Shown here in pieces: positions 41,988-54,085 of a stretch of 64,000 bases of DNA. The stretch is from positions 186,001-250,000 of the forward strand of contig JACTVC010000017.1 of the NCBI GenBank assembly GCA_018417955.1, in the 5' to 3' direction. Position 1 is the stretch's first letter, and every line of letters starts with the position of its first letter. This DNA is from Laccaria trichodermophora. Its lineage: Eukaryota > Basidiomycota > Agaricomycetes > Agaricales > Hydnangiaceae. Below the pieces are notes generated by a model that was not told the origin of the DNA, ran no database searches, and saw nothing but the letters and a program-made list of their open reading frames with translations. A program made the position numbers and the translations under genes.

Positions 41988-43235
41988 ATGACTCTACCAC
42001 CAGATTTAATCGAAGCGATCGTGGATGATCTGGCCTTACAAAAAGACACCCCCGCACTGAAGGCATGCGCTTTAACTTCCAAATTCATGAATTTTTGCAG
42101 TCGGAAGCATCTCTTCTCTGCCATACATATGGGCGCCATTCCAAGCCAGGACCGTCGCCTCGGAGACACACCAAGAATAGAACAACTGGTTTCTTTGTTA
42201 ACTCACAGCCCAGAGATCGCGGATTGCATTAAAGAGTTCTCCTGGAAGCTTTGGCGCCAGGACTATAGGGACCAAACCGCACCCATCGTCTTGAAACGCC
42301 TCACAAATATTCGCTCTTTGACCCTAGTTGGATTGGCTCAGTTCAGGCCATGGAAGGACGTCCCGATACAATTCCAGGAAGCAATGGCACACCTGATCCA
42401 ACTACCCAGTGTGACGAAACTAGTCCTCCAATCGTGCCACAACATCCCCATGGCTCTCTTCATGTCCTGTCCCAATCTCACCCATTTGAAGCTGGAAGAC
42501 GTGGAGCTCCAGGATAAAGATGATCTCATCAACTTGTGTCCGAACCAAGTTCCATACAACCCCCTTCGCGTCAAAAAGTTCTCCTTTACAAATGGCAGTC
42601 CCGCCTCCCTGGAAAAACTGCTTCAAGTCAGAAGACCTGATACTCTTCCATTTTTCGATTTCAGCGACCTTCTTCACCTGTCCCTTATCTCCTACGGCGA
42701 GATAGGGAATTTGGCAGAGATGATATTAAAGGAGACGAAAAAACTTACTCCCTATACCTGTCAAGGTCAGTACCGACCGTATCCTAGATCTCGAAGCCCC
42801 TCTCATGCTAACACGCCTTTTTGTAATAAAGTTAAAGGGCCAGCTACCGGAACGAGCCAAATCATATACCCTCAGCATCTTTCAACAACCCTAAGATGCC
42901 TCAAGATAAAACTGAGGGGTACAGCGGTGCTGCCTGAACTTTTCCAGGAAATGAAATCGCTGGTCGGGATGAACGTCCTTGAGGAATTGAAGTTGATCTT
43001 CGAGATGAAGCCTGATAATTGCACAGTTGGTGAGGAATGGCGGGGACTGGACGAAATATTGACACCGTCCAACTTCCCACATCTGCGTCGAGTCAAGATA
43101 AGCATCAAGGGCCTTCGCATCTCAAAGGCGTTGAAGGGGGAGCTATTGGGAATCCCAGAAATCTATCTTCTCCACTTGAACGCAAACCCTTCTGTCACGT
43201 TCCTTTTCTCCTTTTCTGATATTATTGAGCGGTAA
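41988..43235 (+). CDS. F-box protein
   Basis: This is an uninterrupted frame of 415 aa. The N-terminal F-box is TLPPDLIEAIVDDLALQKDT with LKACALTSKFMNFCSRKHLF, typical of agaricomycete F-box proteins. The rest has leucine-rich stretches (LTNIRSLTLVGLAQF, LPSVTKLVLQSCHNI, CPNLTHLKLEDVEL). It presumably links a substrate to an SCF ubiquitin ligase. A weakly conserved insertion around residues 255-285 could be an unspliced short intron kept in frame. It is convergent with the MAPKK gene downstream, and the two 3' ends are under 200 bp apart. Confidence 0.8.
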   Translation: MTLPPDLIEAIVDDLALQKDTPALKACALTSKFMNFCSRKHLFSAIHMGAIPSQDRRLGDTPRIEQLVSLLTHSPEIADCIKEFSWKLWRQDYRDQTAPIVLKRLTNIRSLTLVGLAQFRPWKDVPIQFQEAMAHLIQLPSVTKLVLQSCHNIPMALFMSCPNLTHLKLEDVELQDKDDLINLCPNQVPYNPLRVKKFSFTNGSPASLEKLLQVRRPDTLPFFDFSDLLHLSLISYGEIGNLAEMILKETKKLTPYTCQGQYRPYPRSRSPSHANTPFCNKVKGPATGTSQIIYPQHLSTTLRCLKIKLRGTAVLPELFQEMKSLVGMNVLEELKLIFEMKPDNCTVGEEWRGLDEILTPSNFPHLRRVKISIKGLRISKALKGELLGIPEIYLLHLNANPSVTFLFSFSDIIER

Positions 43236-43423
43236 ATTTCCGTATCTGCAGGGTGTATCTCGATGCTCGCGCTGGCCAGAAGGGCTTGGAAGAAAACGAG
43301 TCTATGGTAGTTGGCTTGCGTGTTACAGTAGTATTTGGGGCGTTGATGTATGTAATTACAACAAAGAAATGGCAACGCTGAGGGATGAAAACTAGGCAGA
43401 TAGCAAATACACAACAGGGCAAG

Positions 43424-44945
43424 TCAGAAAGTGCTGGTCCATGCTTTCAGATCGAAAGTAGAGGCCCGAGCCATGTCCATCCACGCGGAGGTCTGCGAAT
43501 AGAATGAGATGAGCCGGTGTTTCCAATCGAATAAAATATTTAAAGGCTCACAAGTAGCATTTTAGGTGTTTGTCGCGCGTCAGGGTCCTTCAACAGACAA
43601 GCGTCTACGAGATCCTCTGCTTCCTTAGGAAAGCGACCCTCCGGAGTTAAGCGAGGCGCAGGTTCTCGAACGATGTGGTGCATGAGTTCGATAATGCTCA
43701 TTGTCATCCCTCCACCATTCAGGCTGACGCCTTTACTTTTCCGTTTGCTCATCCTTTTAGCCGTTTTGGCATTCATCGCGAATGAGTCTCGATGAGTGGG
43801 AGTCTTATTATGCCCCGAACCTAAACTCTCGTGATCTTCATCGAGGTCTGAGAGATTGTCATCGTCCGAAAAGGAGTCTGAGAAGGGGAACCTCCCATGA
43901 GCAAGTTCAAGGAGAGTGATTCCGAGGGACCAGACGTCGGATTTAACGCTATATTCAGCGCCTTGGATACGTTCGGGCTGTAAAAATAAGTAAGCGACAA
44001 AAGGTAGAAGAATAAAAAAAGACATACACTCATGTATACTGATGTCCCGACAAACGTGTTGGCGATGGAGTTGATGAGTTCCCCCGAAACGCCGAAGTCG
44101 ATTAGTTTGATAGCACCTTCTGAGTTGCATAGGATATTGGAAGGCTTGATATCTGTCAGACATGTCAGGATCCCGTGCCGGCTGTGCGGCAAAATCTTAC
44201 CTCGATGGATTATTCGATGGACATCATATAGATATGTCAAACCCTCCAAAACCGATAGAGCAACCTTGCTGACGACCTCAATATCGATAGCCCCAATCTG
44301 TTTATAAATCCCATCGAACGACCCCTTATCCATGAATTCCATGCAAATGCAGATGTTCGGTTCCGCGAGGTAAGAACCAAAGCAGGAAATGATGTACTCT
44401 GAGCGACATTCGTGCATGATCTCAAGCTCGCGAACGATTTGCTTGCGCACAGACGATTTGGCATCAATTAACACAATCTGGGCAGTGTGATATAAATCTT
44501 TCGGTCTGAGACGGGGTCGATCTTAGGGACACACCTTCTTTGCCATGATTGTTCCGGTTGGAACGTGCTCCACCTTCACCACACTGCCTCCATTTCCTTG
44601 CCCCAGCTCTGCAAGTTTCTTCAGATCGGCGTCCCGTAGGTCAAATTTCGTCGTCGCAGTTAGGTCCAGCTTTGCCAAGGTGCTTGATAGTGTCGGCATG
44701 GCGCCAGTGCGGCTAGTGGCAGGGCTCTCAGCTGGAAAGTCGGGGAACGGCGCAGGCCCTGCGTTCCCCCCCAAAGGAGGTGGTCGTTTCCTCGCCCCAG
44801 CGGTCGGTGCAATCCTCAGCGGTGCAGGAACGGAAGATGCAGGAGAACTCGGAACTGGATCGGGGACAAGTTGGGCTCCTTTGAAGTTACGTTTTGTCCG
44901 CAAAGGCACCGTAGGCGGCGTGTAGATAGGAATGGGCGTCGACAT
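43424..44945 (-). CDS. STE7: MAP kinase kinase of the Ste7/Fuz7 class
   Basis: Exons are 44945-44535, 44477-44201, 44152-44028, 43977-43552 and 43492-43424, giving 435 aa. A Pro-rich N-terminal region precedes the kinase domain. Visible motifs are LGQGNGGSVVKVEHVPTGTI (glycine loop), MAKK (ATP-binding Lys), HRDIKPSNIL (formed across an intron), LIDFGVSGELINSIANTF (DFG plus the MAPKK activation loop with S-x-A-x-T), GTSVYMSPERIQG and SVKSDVWSLG. An insert in the C-lobe is rich in Asp/Ser/Lys, as in other Ste7/Fuz7 proteins. The short last exon gives AWMDMARASTFDLKAW. It would phosphorylate the pheromone/invasive-growth MAPK (Fus3/Kss1 type). Assignment to the Ste7 class rather than Mkk1/Pbs2 rests on the activation loop and C-lobe insert. 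Confidence 0.85.
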
Positions 44946-45655
44946 CGTTCAGCGAAGAGTTCAAAAGGCCTAAGTGGTATGCAATGACGGGCAAAAGTAA
45001 AGAAGGAGTCATGGAAACCGACGCTCATATTGATCACAAAGGCTGAGCGCTAATTTTAATTCCCACGTGGGAACAGTACATTATGTAATAGTTCCTACAC
45101 TGTGCACACAACATGTCAAGCTTTTAAAATACAAGGCCTTGACGTACGGTTGGACCTTGGCAAGAAAGGAAGGTTTTCGTAGTACGTTGAACCCACCTAC
45201 GAGCTAGTTCAATGGAAAGATAGACCTGAAATCTCATCGACTTTCCGCCCAAGCGTTTGGAAGTTCGCAGAGGTGGACGGAATCTCAGGCTCGGTAAGAA
45301 ATTACCTTGTAGTAAACTATCCCGGAGTCTCCCTTTGTTAGCGATGACATGATGACAGATGATGTAGGTGCTCAGTGGGGTGAATTGATTATAGAAATTG
45401 GGAGACAAATATCGTACGTCAAACCGCCATCTAGACCTCCCGGAGCGGATACGTATAGATTGGGGAACGGCCTCTTCCGAGTCATTTTCTGCTCGTTCAA
45501 CTTTAACTGTCTATTCTGAAAAAACAAATTTTATAGATTTGGTTGAGGGTGTCCAAAGGAAGATTTGGACCAAATAATAATATAAATAGCTACAAACACC
45601 GGCTATAATATTCGCTGACTAACAGGCGTACGTAAATTACGACCACAGATCCACC
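44946..45655. other. Divergent intergenic region MAPKK / WD40 gene
   Basis: There is no gene here. It serves as promoter space for both neighbours. A CACGTGGG motif near 45064 (E-box-like core CACGTG) is the only notable site. Confidence 0.5.
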
Positions 45656-47097
45656 ATGTCAGGCTCAAACTCGTTGACGCTGCCAGTGATAACAGTCCAG
45701 CATACGTATCCAGATGTTATTCACGAAGTCAAAGAGGGTATAATGCCAAGCGAAAAGTTCTGGGTTTCCTGTTATAAGATGGGTGAACCATCGTTCCACG
45801 GGAAGGTCGTTGTCGAGCTTGACGAAGTGAATCGAGACCTCGTTGTTCTGAAACCAGAGGAAGAGGTCTTGGAAGTTCAAGCTGAGGGGAAAAGTGTGCG
45901 TGGTCTGCATAATTTGCTTTGATGAAATGCTCATTCATGCACAGGCGTACAAGATCTCCTGTAAATCGTTGGGAATAGCCCCCACTAAGGTCGTCAGTTC
46001 GAGTCAAAACTATTGCGATCCAGAGCGTTCAAATTCTCGACGTGTAAGGCGCTACTTTTCATCCGTTTACGACGTCATTTTGATCATACATGCAGCCCCA
46101 ACGCATAACAGCATTTGACATCTCCCCAGATTCATCGCGGTTCGCAACGGGTTACCTCGATGGAACGGTCTTGTTGTATCCAACCACTCCCCTCCCATCT
46201 TCCCCTTCACCTCTTCCGCAATCAATCACAAAGGCAAAGGGCCGAACAATCTCCCGGCCTCATCTCAGTAGCGTCATATCGCTGAAATTCTTCCCATCAT
46301 CTAGGGTGCTCCTTTCCTCTGGCTTGGACTTTTCTTTGAACATCCTTCCTGCGGACCTCCCTGACTCCTCCGCCACAGAAATCAGAGCTTACCCAGCACG
46401 TACTTTGCGAGCGCACACAAGATCGGTCACATCCACTGCGATCATCTCTGTGGGCCGCAACATTGTATCCTCGTCTCTTGATTCAACCATCAAGTTATGG
46501 GATGTATCATCCGGCTCCGTTATCACCTCCATCTCGTCCGCGTCTCCTATACTTTCTATGAGTCTTGGGGATCGCATGCCCACGCCACCTGATGGGGAAG
46601 AATCACCAGTGATTGTGCAGAATGATCTTGAGGTTCCCGAGACACAATCAAAGGTTGTATTCTGCGGGCTTCAGAACGGCTCTTATGAGCAGTTGGATCT
46701 GGGCTCGAAGCGCAGCGTATATCGGTCGTCGGTGTCTCCAGCATCGCCCCTGACATCCATCGCCTACTCCGACCCACGTAACCTCCTCGCAACGGGCTCG
46801 TCCACTGGGCTTGTCACGCTCTACGACACCCGTTCGCTTGACACTCCGTTGACCTCTTTCAGTAGGACTGAAGGCGGCGTCGAGGATCTGGACTTCATCT
46901 TAACTTCGGAGGAGGTGGGGCTAGCAATAGCGACGACGGATGGCCTGCCATATATCGCGAGCATTATTCCAGAAGGACCAGGCGTTGCGACAGAGTTAAT
47001 TGGGGTGGATTGCGATCCAGTCAGGAATATTCGAGTCAGGGGAGGAGAAATTTGGAGCGCAAGCGATGACGGTGTTGTGAGGCGATATACCGCATGA
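45656..47097 (+). CDS. RPN14: WD40 proteasome assembly chaperone, Rpn14/PAAF1-like
   Basis: Exons are 45656-45895, 45945-46043 and 46096-47097, giving 446 aa. WD40 repeats are visible (ITAFDISPDSSRFATGYLDG, LRAHTRSVTSTAIISVGRN, SSLDSTIKLWDVSSG, YSDPRNLLATGSSTGLVTL, IWSASDDGVVRRY). The combination of an unusual N-terminal region without repeats, then HTRSVTSTAIISVGRNIVSS, is characteristic of the PAAF1/Rpn14 family, which binds the Rpt ATPases during assembly of the 19S proteasome base. Phase-0 introns join cleanly (GKS|AYK, SRR|PQR). Another WD40 family cannot be fully excluded. Confidence 0.7.
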
Positions 47098-47369
47098 CAT
47101 CTGTATATATAAGTTCAGCTTATTCTCCTTCTTATGCCGTCCCCACAGATGGACGAGTCCAACAGCAACAATTCTTCGCAGATTCAGAATCTCCAAGAAG
47201 AAAAACCCCTGTTCATGCCAATTTTCACCTAACGGGGATTATAACTCAAACGGTTCGTAATACGTATGGGATAGTACATGTAATTTCTGGTGGGTTCTGA
47301 ATTCGGATGCTACAAGATGGTGCGGTCAAGAGACGAGAGAGAGAAACGCCCAAGAATGCAAGCCAAGGA

Positions 47370-48612
47370 TCAAACAACTACCATTTCCATCTCTCGGTTC
47401 ACGTTCTTCTTCTCCGGCACAGCATTGTTCGCCTCAAAAGCGTATGCGTTCAGTCGCGCCTTCCAAGATTCCTTCATGGCTTTCTTGTCAGATCGAGCAC
47501 AAACGCAGATCCAGAGTCCATGACCAAGGCCGAAGAACAACAACACAGCGAGGATAAGGCGGCAGTAGAATGTAGTAATTGGGTTGACAGTCCATGAATC
47601 ATTCCCGGTGATCAAACGAATGGAAAAATCCAGAAAATTTGCGATAAACGATATTTCCCACCTAGCGGTCAGGCTGAGCAGGAAATCTTTGAATCCGTAG
47701 CAAGGGCGTTCTTACAGGCAAAGATATACGCGGGTAAGGGAAAGCTGTTCGACCTCCCACCAGATGCCAACCTCAGGACGAGGCTGAAGTGTCTAAGCCT
47801 CAGAAGAGCTTGTTATTCGTATATAAAAAGCCACGAAGTAGGACACTCACGGCAACCCATTCAATCGCCATAGCCGTTGATTGCATACCGTGGAATTTGG
47901 CGAAGTACACCGACGAATTTACGAAACAGATCAGTGCCGTTGAGAACTCCAAAAAATCGAGAAGTCCTGGCATCTTGGAATTGTGACATATGACGCCTAT
48001 GCGGACAGCAGCCAGGCTGTCGTCAAAACCAACATGAATAACAGGCAGCGTAAGAAGAGAGAAAGACACGCACGTAAGCCCAACCATACCCATGACGAGG
48101 ATACGCTCGCATCGCTGAAGGTAACAATGACTAAAGATCATCCACCTGTGGTGTAGATTCGGCACAAACTCCCATCGACCGTCTTTAGTGCGATCTTCAA
48201 GGCGATAGTCGAACCCGCCCAGAAGGAGGAGGAAGTTTGTTTTGATCGGAGTACCCTCGGAAGCCGCCTGAACGATGATGTCCTTCAGCTCGCCCGCCGT
48301 TGCCCGAACGCGTTCAATGACTAGCTCTGCTTCATGGACGTCGCGAGCGACCGCGCCGAAGGTGAAAAAGTACAAGAGCAAAGCTGAAAGGGTGCTTAGA
48401 AAGAGAGCTGTAGATCTCGTAGATAACTTGGGTTTCGTATAATTGGTGATCTTGCGTAAAATCCTGTTGTCGATGGCATTTTGTGGATGGTTGAGCAGTG
48501 GTATTCGCAGGTCAATGACACCGCCTTGCTCAAGAAAACCTTCTAGATCGTCCATAATTGAAGAAAGGGTATTATTCGTGGGTCCAGCGTTACTGTGAGG
48601 GATCGGTTGCAT
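47370..48612 (-). CDS. Multi-pass membrane protein of unknown function
   Basis: Exons are 48612-47851, 47783-47716 and 47661-47370, giving 373 aa (354 if the Met at 48555 is used, MDDLEGFLEQGG). Five or so hydrophobic segments can be seen: STALFLSTLSALLLYFFTFG, ILVMGMVGLTCVSFSLLTLP, LLDFLEFSTALICFVNSSVY, WEISFIANFLDFSIRLI and FYCRLILAVLLFFGLGHGLW. The C-terminus is charged and cytosolic-looking. I do not recognise a family. It lies tail-to-head with two other membrane-protein genes on the same strand, which may be coincidental. Confidence 0.7.
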
Positions 48613-48975
48613 GTTGTTGGGACGATGAAGAAAATGTTGGAAAAAGAGTGATCTTGTATGCGATTATTTTGACGTCTTCGCGTGACCTTGGGTCGAGATC
48701 CTTGAAGAACAAAAAACGGCAAGCCATGAAATTTCTCAAAAATATTTCGAGGAATCACGGTAAATTTATGCTGAGCCCAAAGGGCAACCTTTCTTTTCCC
48801 GAGGGCAACGTCAACAGCACCATTTATCAACGCCATCGTTTACGTAAAGCCTTATCTTGAAAAGCTTTGTGGTCATATTGCGTCAATGCGAAGCGAGGTC
48901 GCTAGTCTCTGTGGTGTATATCCCATTTTTACAGCAATTTTGTAAGGTCTCACAAATACTTCAGGCCATTGGTCA

Positions 48976-50610
48976 TTACTTAGGAATTGCAGCGGGTGCG
49001 CTACTCTGGTACCACTTTCGGCGGCCACCAACTTGATTAGTACTAGTAGAGCGGAACCGTCGAATGTCTGATACTGAGACAATGCCTCTGTTGCGACCGG
49101 TGTTGCGAATGTGGAGCAGAATCCTCGTGGATAGGATACTATGCATGACGCGCTGAAATCTGCGAAAAAATATGTAGATAAAACGCAGGTTGACGAAGCA
49201 AGAATCGTACGTATCCACAACGTCAAGAAATTCGGGCTTAGATGGGGAGTGAATTGAGTGATTGTCAGAGTTTTCAAAGACGACGTACGGGGCCTGCAAC
49301 AAGCACCAAGATGTTTGCCGTAGATATCACTTGCGTTGAATAATTCAACATCAACGAAAATGGTTGAAATATAGAACGTACGGAACATGTAGATGAAGTA
49401 AAATATCCCATCTCGATAGAGTGTGACAATCAGGGGATTTCGAGAGTGGAGATGCCGTTTGACGCCAATCCAAATAGTCAGAACCATAACGGCTTCGAAA
49501 ATTATGAGATAAGGTTCCACTTCTAAGGAGAGGAGGACGGCACAGACAACATTCATGCAGCAAAAGCAATACGAAGTCGGCGAACAATATTTTGCTACCT
49601 TCCGTGGGATAGCATCCAACGACGGTGGGGAGAGGAGGATCTCCGTCTGCAAGATCTCAGTCCACCATTGTGCAAAAAATTTAGACAACAAACATCGCAA
49701 AGACCTAAGGAAGATGGCGGTGATGGCGATGACTGATGAGGAGACGAACTAACAAGTGAGGAAAGATCAACTTGCTGATATTGCAGGGCATGCTCGAGAA
49801 CTGACCACATATGATATCAATAGATAAATGAGAATATTTCGGTTGTTGCCTGAGAGGGCGTAGGTACGGATAATAAGAATGGCTGTAGAGACGAGTAGTT
49901 GGTGCTTTTGACATGGAGTTTGTGTAGCCACCTACCCTGCGATACCTCAATACCGAAGCATGTTGACCCTAATTCACACCTCAATGATTCATGTCTCAAA
50001 AGCGAAATGTCTCTGTACTCACAAGACGAGATAGAATAAATAACCAAGCATTTCTAGTCGAGAGATGACCCGATTCCTGACATATTTGGTGCCCGGAAGA
50101 CTGTACCTTAGTCAATATGTGAGGAGCCAATGAGTCTAAGAAAGGTTTTAGTGTGCAGTGAAAAATTGGTGGCTTAAAGCAGAGGACATACAATATAAAA
50201 CAAGCGGCGTGTCAAGAAAGGCGGAATACCGGGAACATAGGAAGAGAATCTTGACCAACCCCCATTTTTGACACCAAATAAGTTCAATCTTGGAATTATT
50301 CAGTAAGAAATCATGGTGACCGATCGAAGGAGCGAACCTCCAACTCAAGCGTTTGAAAGTAGTCAACGACCTGTGCAATGGTGAGAATGATAATGAAAGA
50401 ACGCGGTCGACGCACCAATATCGTGAAACTGGCAACTTCACACAGAAAATGTTTCAAATATGTTTCGATATTTGACGCGCCATACCCACCGTTCACATAC
50501 TGTGCTTTGAAATCAGTTGCACTCCGCCGTGATACTGCAAGAAATAGGCCCACCTTGACAATTTGCAGCAAGAACGCAGAATTTTCCGCGGCCGTGAAAC
50601 CGTTCTCCAT
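48976..50610 (-). CDS. DUF6533-type seven-helix membrane protein, copy A
   Basis: The N-terminal exons are 50610-50554, 50499-50490 (10 nt), 50435-50416 (20 nt), 50370-50338 (33 nt) and from 50288. Together they read IVKYVNVASFTILVVDYFQT, then LELEIELIW and KWGLVKILFLCSRYSAFLD, the DUF6533 signature. Later exons give IRTYALSGNNRNILIYLLIS, WIGVKRHLHSRN, TLYRDGIFYF and the C-terminal RVMHSILSTRILLHIRNT, ending at 48976. These proteins resemble GPCR-like receptors of agaricomycetes and have no known ligand. Exact borders of the middle exons are not all resolved. It is a paralogue of the next gene upstream (51836-53489), same strand. Confidence 0.7.
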
Positions 50611-51835
50611 GAGATGTTCTTGAGATTAAGTAGCCGCCGACGAGAAGAGGGAATGGTAGGGAAATGGAGTGCAAAGATGGTAGTGGTTTCGAGAAGCCAT
50701 CTTGGTCTTAAAGCCCACACGGAAGTTTGCACACCGGGCCATTAGCGAAAGTCGACCTATCATCAGGCATGCGCATGAGAATCAAAGAAGCACGGCTGTA
50801 GGCGGTGGTAGACACGCTTTTGAGCTCTGTTCGACCTTGTTCCTCGGACATCCGTGTTCACCGTTTGGCATGAGCAGATGTATCAATAGTTGATAAAAGT
50901 TGCTATCAAAAATTCTGAGCGAGATGGAAAAGCTTTCAACTTTGCTCAACGCAAGCCGTACCTCGGACTCCTTGGGATCCTGCAGATGAAAACATAAGGA
51001 AAACGTCGACTTCAAGGAAGAAGGGATTTGGAGCTAGAAGGGCTTGTACACCGATAAGGGAGATGATGGAAGTTTGGGGTAAAACGTTTGACATACATAA
51101 GTGACCATGATCGTGGTCTCTGTTACACCCAAAGTGCCGTTAAAGGTTGTTGGTGGCAGCGACACGTGTATCATGTGATTTATACACGTGTCACGTCGCG
51201 TCTAGATAACGCGTCGCATACACTATGATACATACTTCTTTTTTCCTTTTACATGATCCATTCTCTCCCGCGAAAGCGCAGGGTGTTTAACGTCCATTAG
51301 TTGTTCTCGGAAGAATTTGTTCTACATAATCTGTGCTTAGTGTTTAGCATCATCACAAGCCACGCTCCCTACGTCCTTGCTACGTCCGCCCGGACGCTCC
51401 ACGAGTGAAATATCAAAGTCTTGTTTTGTGCATAAATGTTCCCCTAATCTAACGTCTTATGATAACGCCAGCCAGACGCGCTGGCAGGGGCTTTTTTCTA
51501 CTTACACAACGTCGAGTGTAATTACAGCAGAGTGACTATTTGCGTCTTGTACACTATGCAATTTCTCCATGTCCCTAGCCCGTGTAGTTCTCTCCGCATG
51601 CGACGGTTGATAAGTCATAGAAAGATTAAAATAATGCCCGAGCATTTCCTTCCGCACAGTCGACCATATCAAAACGAGAAAGAAAGAGCTTGTGCATACG
51701 TCGCGAGCGGACTCAGCTGGGCGATTCAAGACTGTAATACTTTGTTGATAGACCATCCAAAAAGAGCAAAAACAAAACGTCGCACCTGGGCGATATACGG
51801 GCTGGAAACATGCGCTTGTGAATGTGTTGACCCAG
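50611..51835. other. Spacer between the two DUF6533 paralogues
   Basis: There is no gene here. A near-palindromic CACGTGTATCATGTG / TATACACGTGTCACG segment lies at about 51161-51195 and could be a binding site. Confidence 0.4.
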
Positions 51836-53489
51836 CTACTCCAACTCAAAGTTTTCCTCGGTCGTAGGTGGGACGACAGTGCTTTGGTCCGTGGCAAATG
51901 TAGTACTCTGATACCACTTCCGGCGGTCGGGCCTTGAGCCGAAGTGAAGGTTTGATATCGAGACAACTTCCTGGCCTCGACCTGTATTGCGTACGTGGAG
52001 TAGAATCCTTGTGGATAAGATACTATGCATGACGCGTTGAAAACTTGGATAAAAGGAGTTGAGAAAATGCGCTTTTTCCCAATAAACGATGAGTCTTACG
52101 TGTCCACCAGGTCGATAAGTTCGGGCTTGGGTGGGAATGAATTAATTAAATGATGAAAATGTTGGAGAGGACGTACAGGCCCTATGACGAGCACCACAAT
52201 ATTGGCAGCCGATATTACTGATTTAGCCATTTCAGTTTTACTATATAAGCGGCTGCATGGAGTACGCACAAAATAGGTAAATGAAATAAAATATTCCGTC
52301 TCGATAGAGAGTGACTATCAGGGGATTACGAGAGTGTCGATATCGTTTGACGCCGATCCAGAGAGTTAATATCATTATGGCTGAGAAAACAATAAGATAG
52401 ATATGAGAAGAGAATAGACGACACAAACTCGTTTCGTTCAACATCAGAAGGACGAAGTCGGCAAATAAGATTTTGCTACCCTCCGTCGGATAACATCCCA
52501 TAACAGTGGGAAGAGGAGGAGCCCCATCTGAGAAATCTCAGGTTGCGGCTGAGTAAAGTATGGAGAGAACAAACATCGTAATGATCGGAGGAAGATGACG
52601 AGGATGACAACGACTGCCGTCGAAATTACCTGACAGAGTTAGTAAGACTAACGTGCTGACAAGGTTGGAGAGTCTGGATGGATACTAACCACAAACTGTA
52701 TTAATAAATAGATGAGAATGTTTCGGCTATTGCCCGAAAGAGCGTAGGTGCGGACAACGAGAATGGCTAGGGAGGCAAATTCTTAGTGATCAATACCAGA
52801 TCGATGTACGCAACTCACCCTCCGATACCTCAATCCCAAAACATGTGGACCCTAATTCGTAGCCTCAGCAAGCATATTGTCGACAGCGAAATATGACCAC
52901 ATTCACAAGATGCGATTGAATATATAACCAAGCATTTCTAGTCGAAAGATCAACCTTGCGTACCAATCTACGACATTAGAGAGACCGTACCTGGCTGGAT
53001 AGATGAGGTGCCAACGAGTCTGCAAGAAGAAAATGTTTAGTATACAACGATGGCTAAAAAGGGAGACGTAACGTACAGTACAACACCAGGGGAACATCAA
53101 AGAAGGTGGAATACCGGGCGAACAGGAAGAGTATTTTGACCAACCCCCATTTTGCACGCCAGATAAGTTCGATCTAAAGATGATTCAGTGGCGAATCATA
53201 GCAGATTGAGGAGCGCACCTCTAACTCGAGAGTCTGCAAGTAGTCGGTGACCTACGCGTATGATCATGAGATAAATGGAACAACTATTGTTTAGTCTTCT
53301 GACGCACCAGTATCGTTAAGCTGGCAACTACGGTAAAGACCGTTTAGCTGTGTTCCGATCCCTGACGCGCTCTACCCACCGTTGACGTACTTTTTTCCAA
53401 TGTAAGCACCATCCCTCATGATAGCGCCAAACGTGCTCACCTTAACAATTTGGAGCAAAAAAGCTGAGTGCTCAGCAGCAGCCGTCATG
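51836..53489 (-). CDS. DUF6533-type seven-helix membrane protein, copy B
   Basis: The start is MTAAAEHSAFLLQIVK at 53489. Exons 53389-53380 (10 nt), 53327-53308 (20 nt), 53251-53219 (33 nt) and the next one from about 53173 have exactly the same sizes and phases as in copy A. They read YVNVASLTILVTDYLQT, LELEIELIW, RAKWGLVKILFLFARYS. Further down are GCYPTEGSKILFADFVLL, WIGVKRYRHSRNPLIVTLY and RVMHSILSTRILLHVRNT. It ends at 51836 with a Thr/Glu-rich tail that copy A lacks. Introns have diverged much more than exons, so the duplication is old but both copies look maintained. Confidence 0.7.
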
Positions 53490-54085
53490 GGTGCTCACAA
53501 TCAGATGACCAGAGAGGCGAGGGGAGACTGCGGATGAATGGCGGTGCGAAGAAGGGATGGCCACAAACGTCCAGCTTGGCCTTACAGCCCAGCTGGCACG
53601 TTCAAATGGAGAGGTTTGGCCTTGTTATCTGCTGCATAAGAATCTGAGGAGTATGGTTGACTGATCTATGGAAACTTCTATCCCGACATCGCCATTCCAC
53701 AGATGTTATCTCCGAAGAATTGTGCCTGTCGTCTCCAACTGTCATAGGGTCCCTTGAGTTGTTGCGCTTCTAAAGATATCAGAGATTGTGGAACCACCAC
53801 TTTTCATCAGCCAGTGAGTAAAGACGATACCTCATCCGCGTTCAATTCGCGTTGGTTGAAATGTTGATGCGGCAACAGCCGAGAGGATCGCCAGATGTTT
53901 GAATCAAGGCCCGTAACCAAACTTAGGTCTATTTTCGTCTGAGTGCAGTGACTACGTACTTTGGAACTTGAGGAGTAAATATTTTTACAGTTCATTCAGA
54001 GCTACATACAGAGAAAGTAATGGTAATGAACAGCCTTGTTTTTGAAAGCCAAAAGTAATCATTTGACTGGCGTTGCCAGAAATTA
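53490..54085. other. Intergenic
   Basis: Nothing recognised. It includes the promoter of DUF6533 copy B. Confidence 0.5.

Noticed and set aside
48976..53489. The two seven-helix proteins as STE3 pheromone receptors
   Set aside because: They carry the DUF6533 signature (YVNVA...IELIW..KWGLVKILF) and none of the STE3 stretches I would expect; they only resemble GPCRs.
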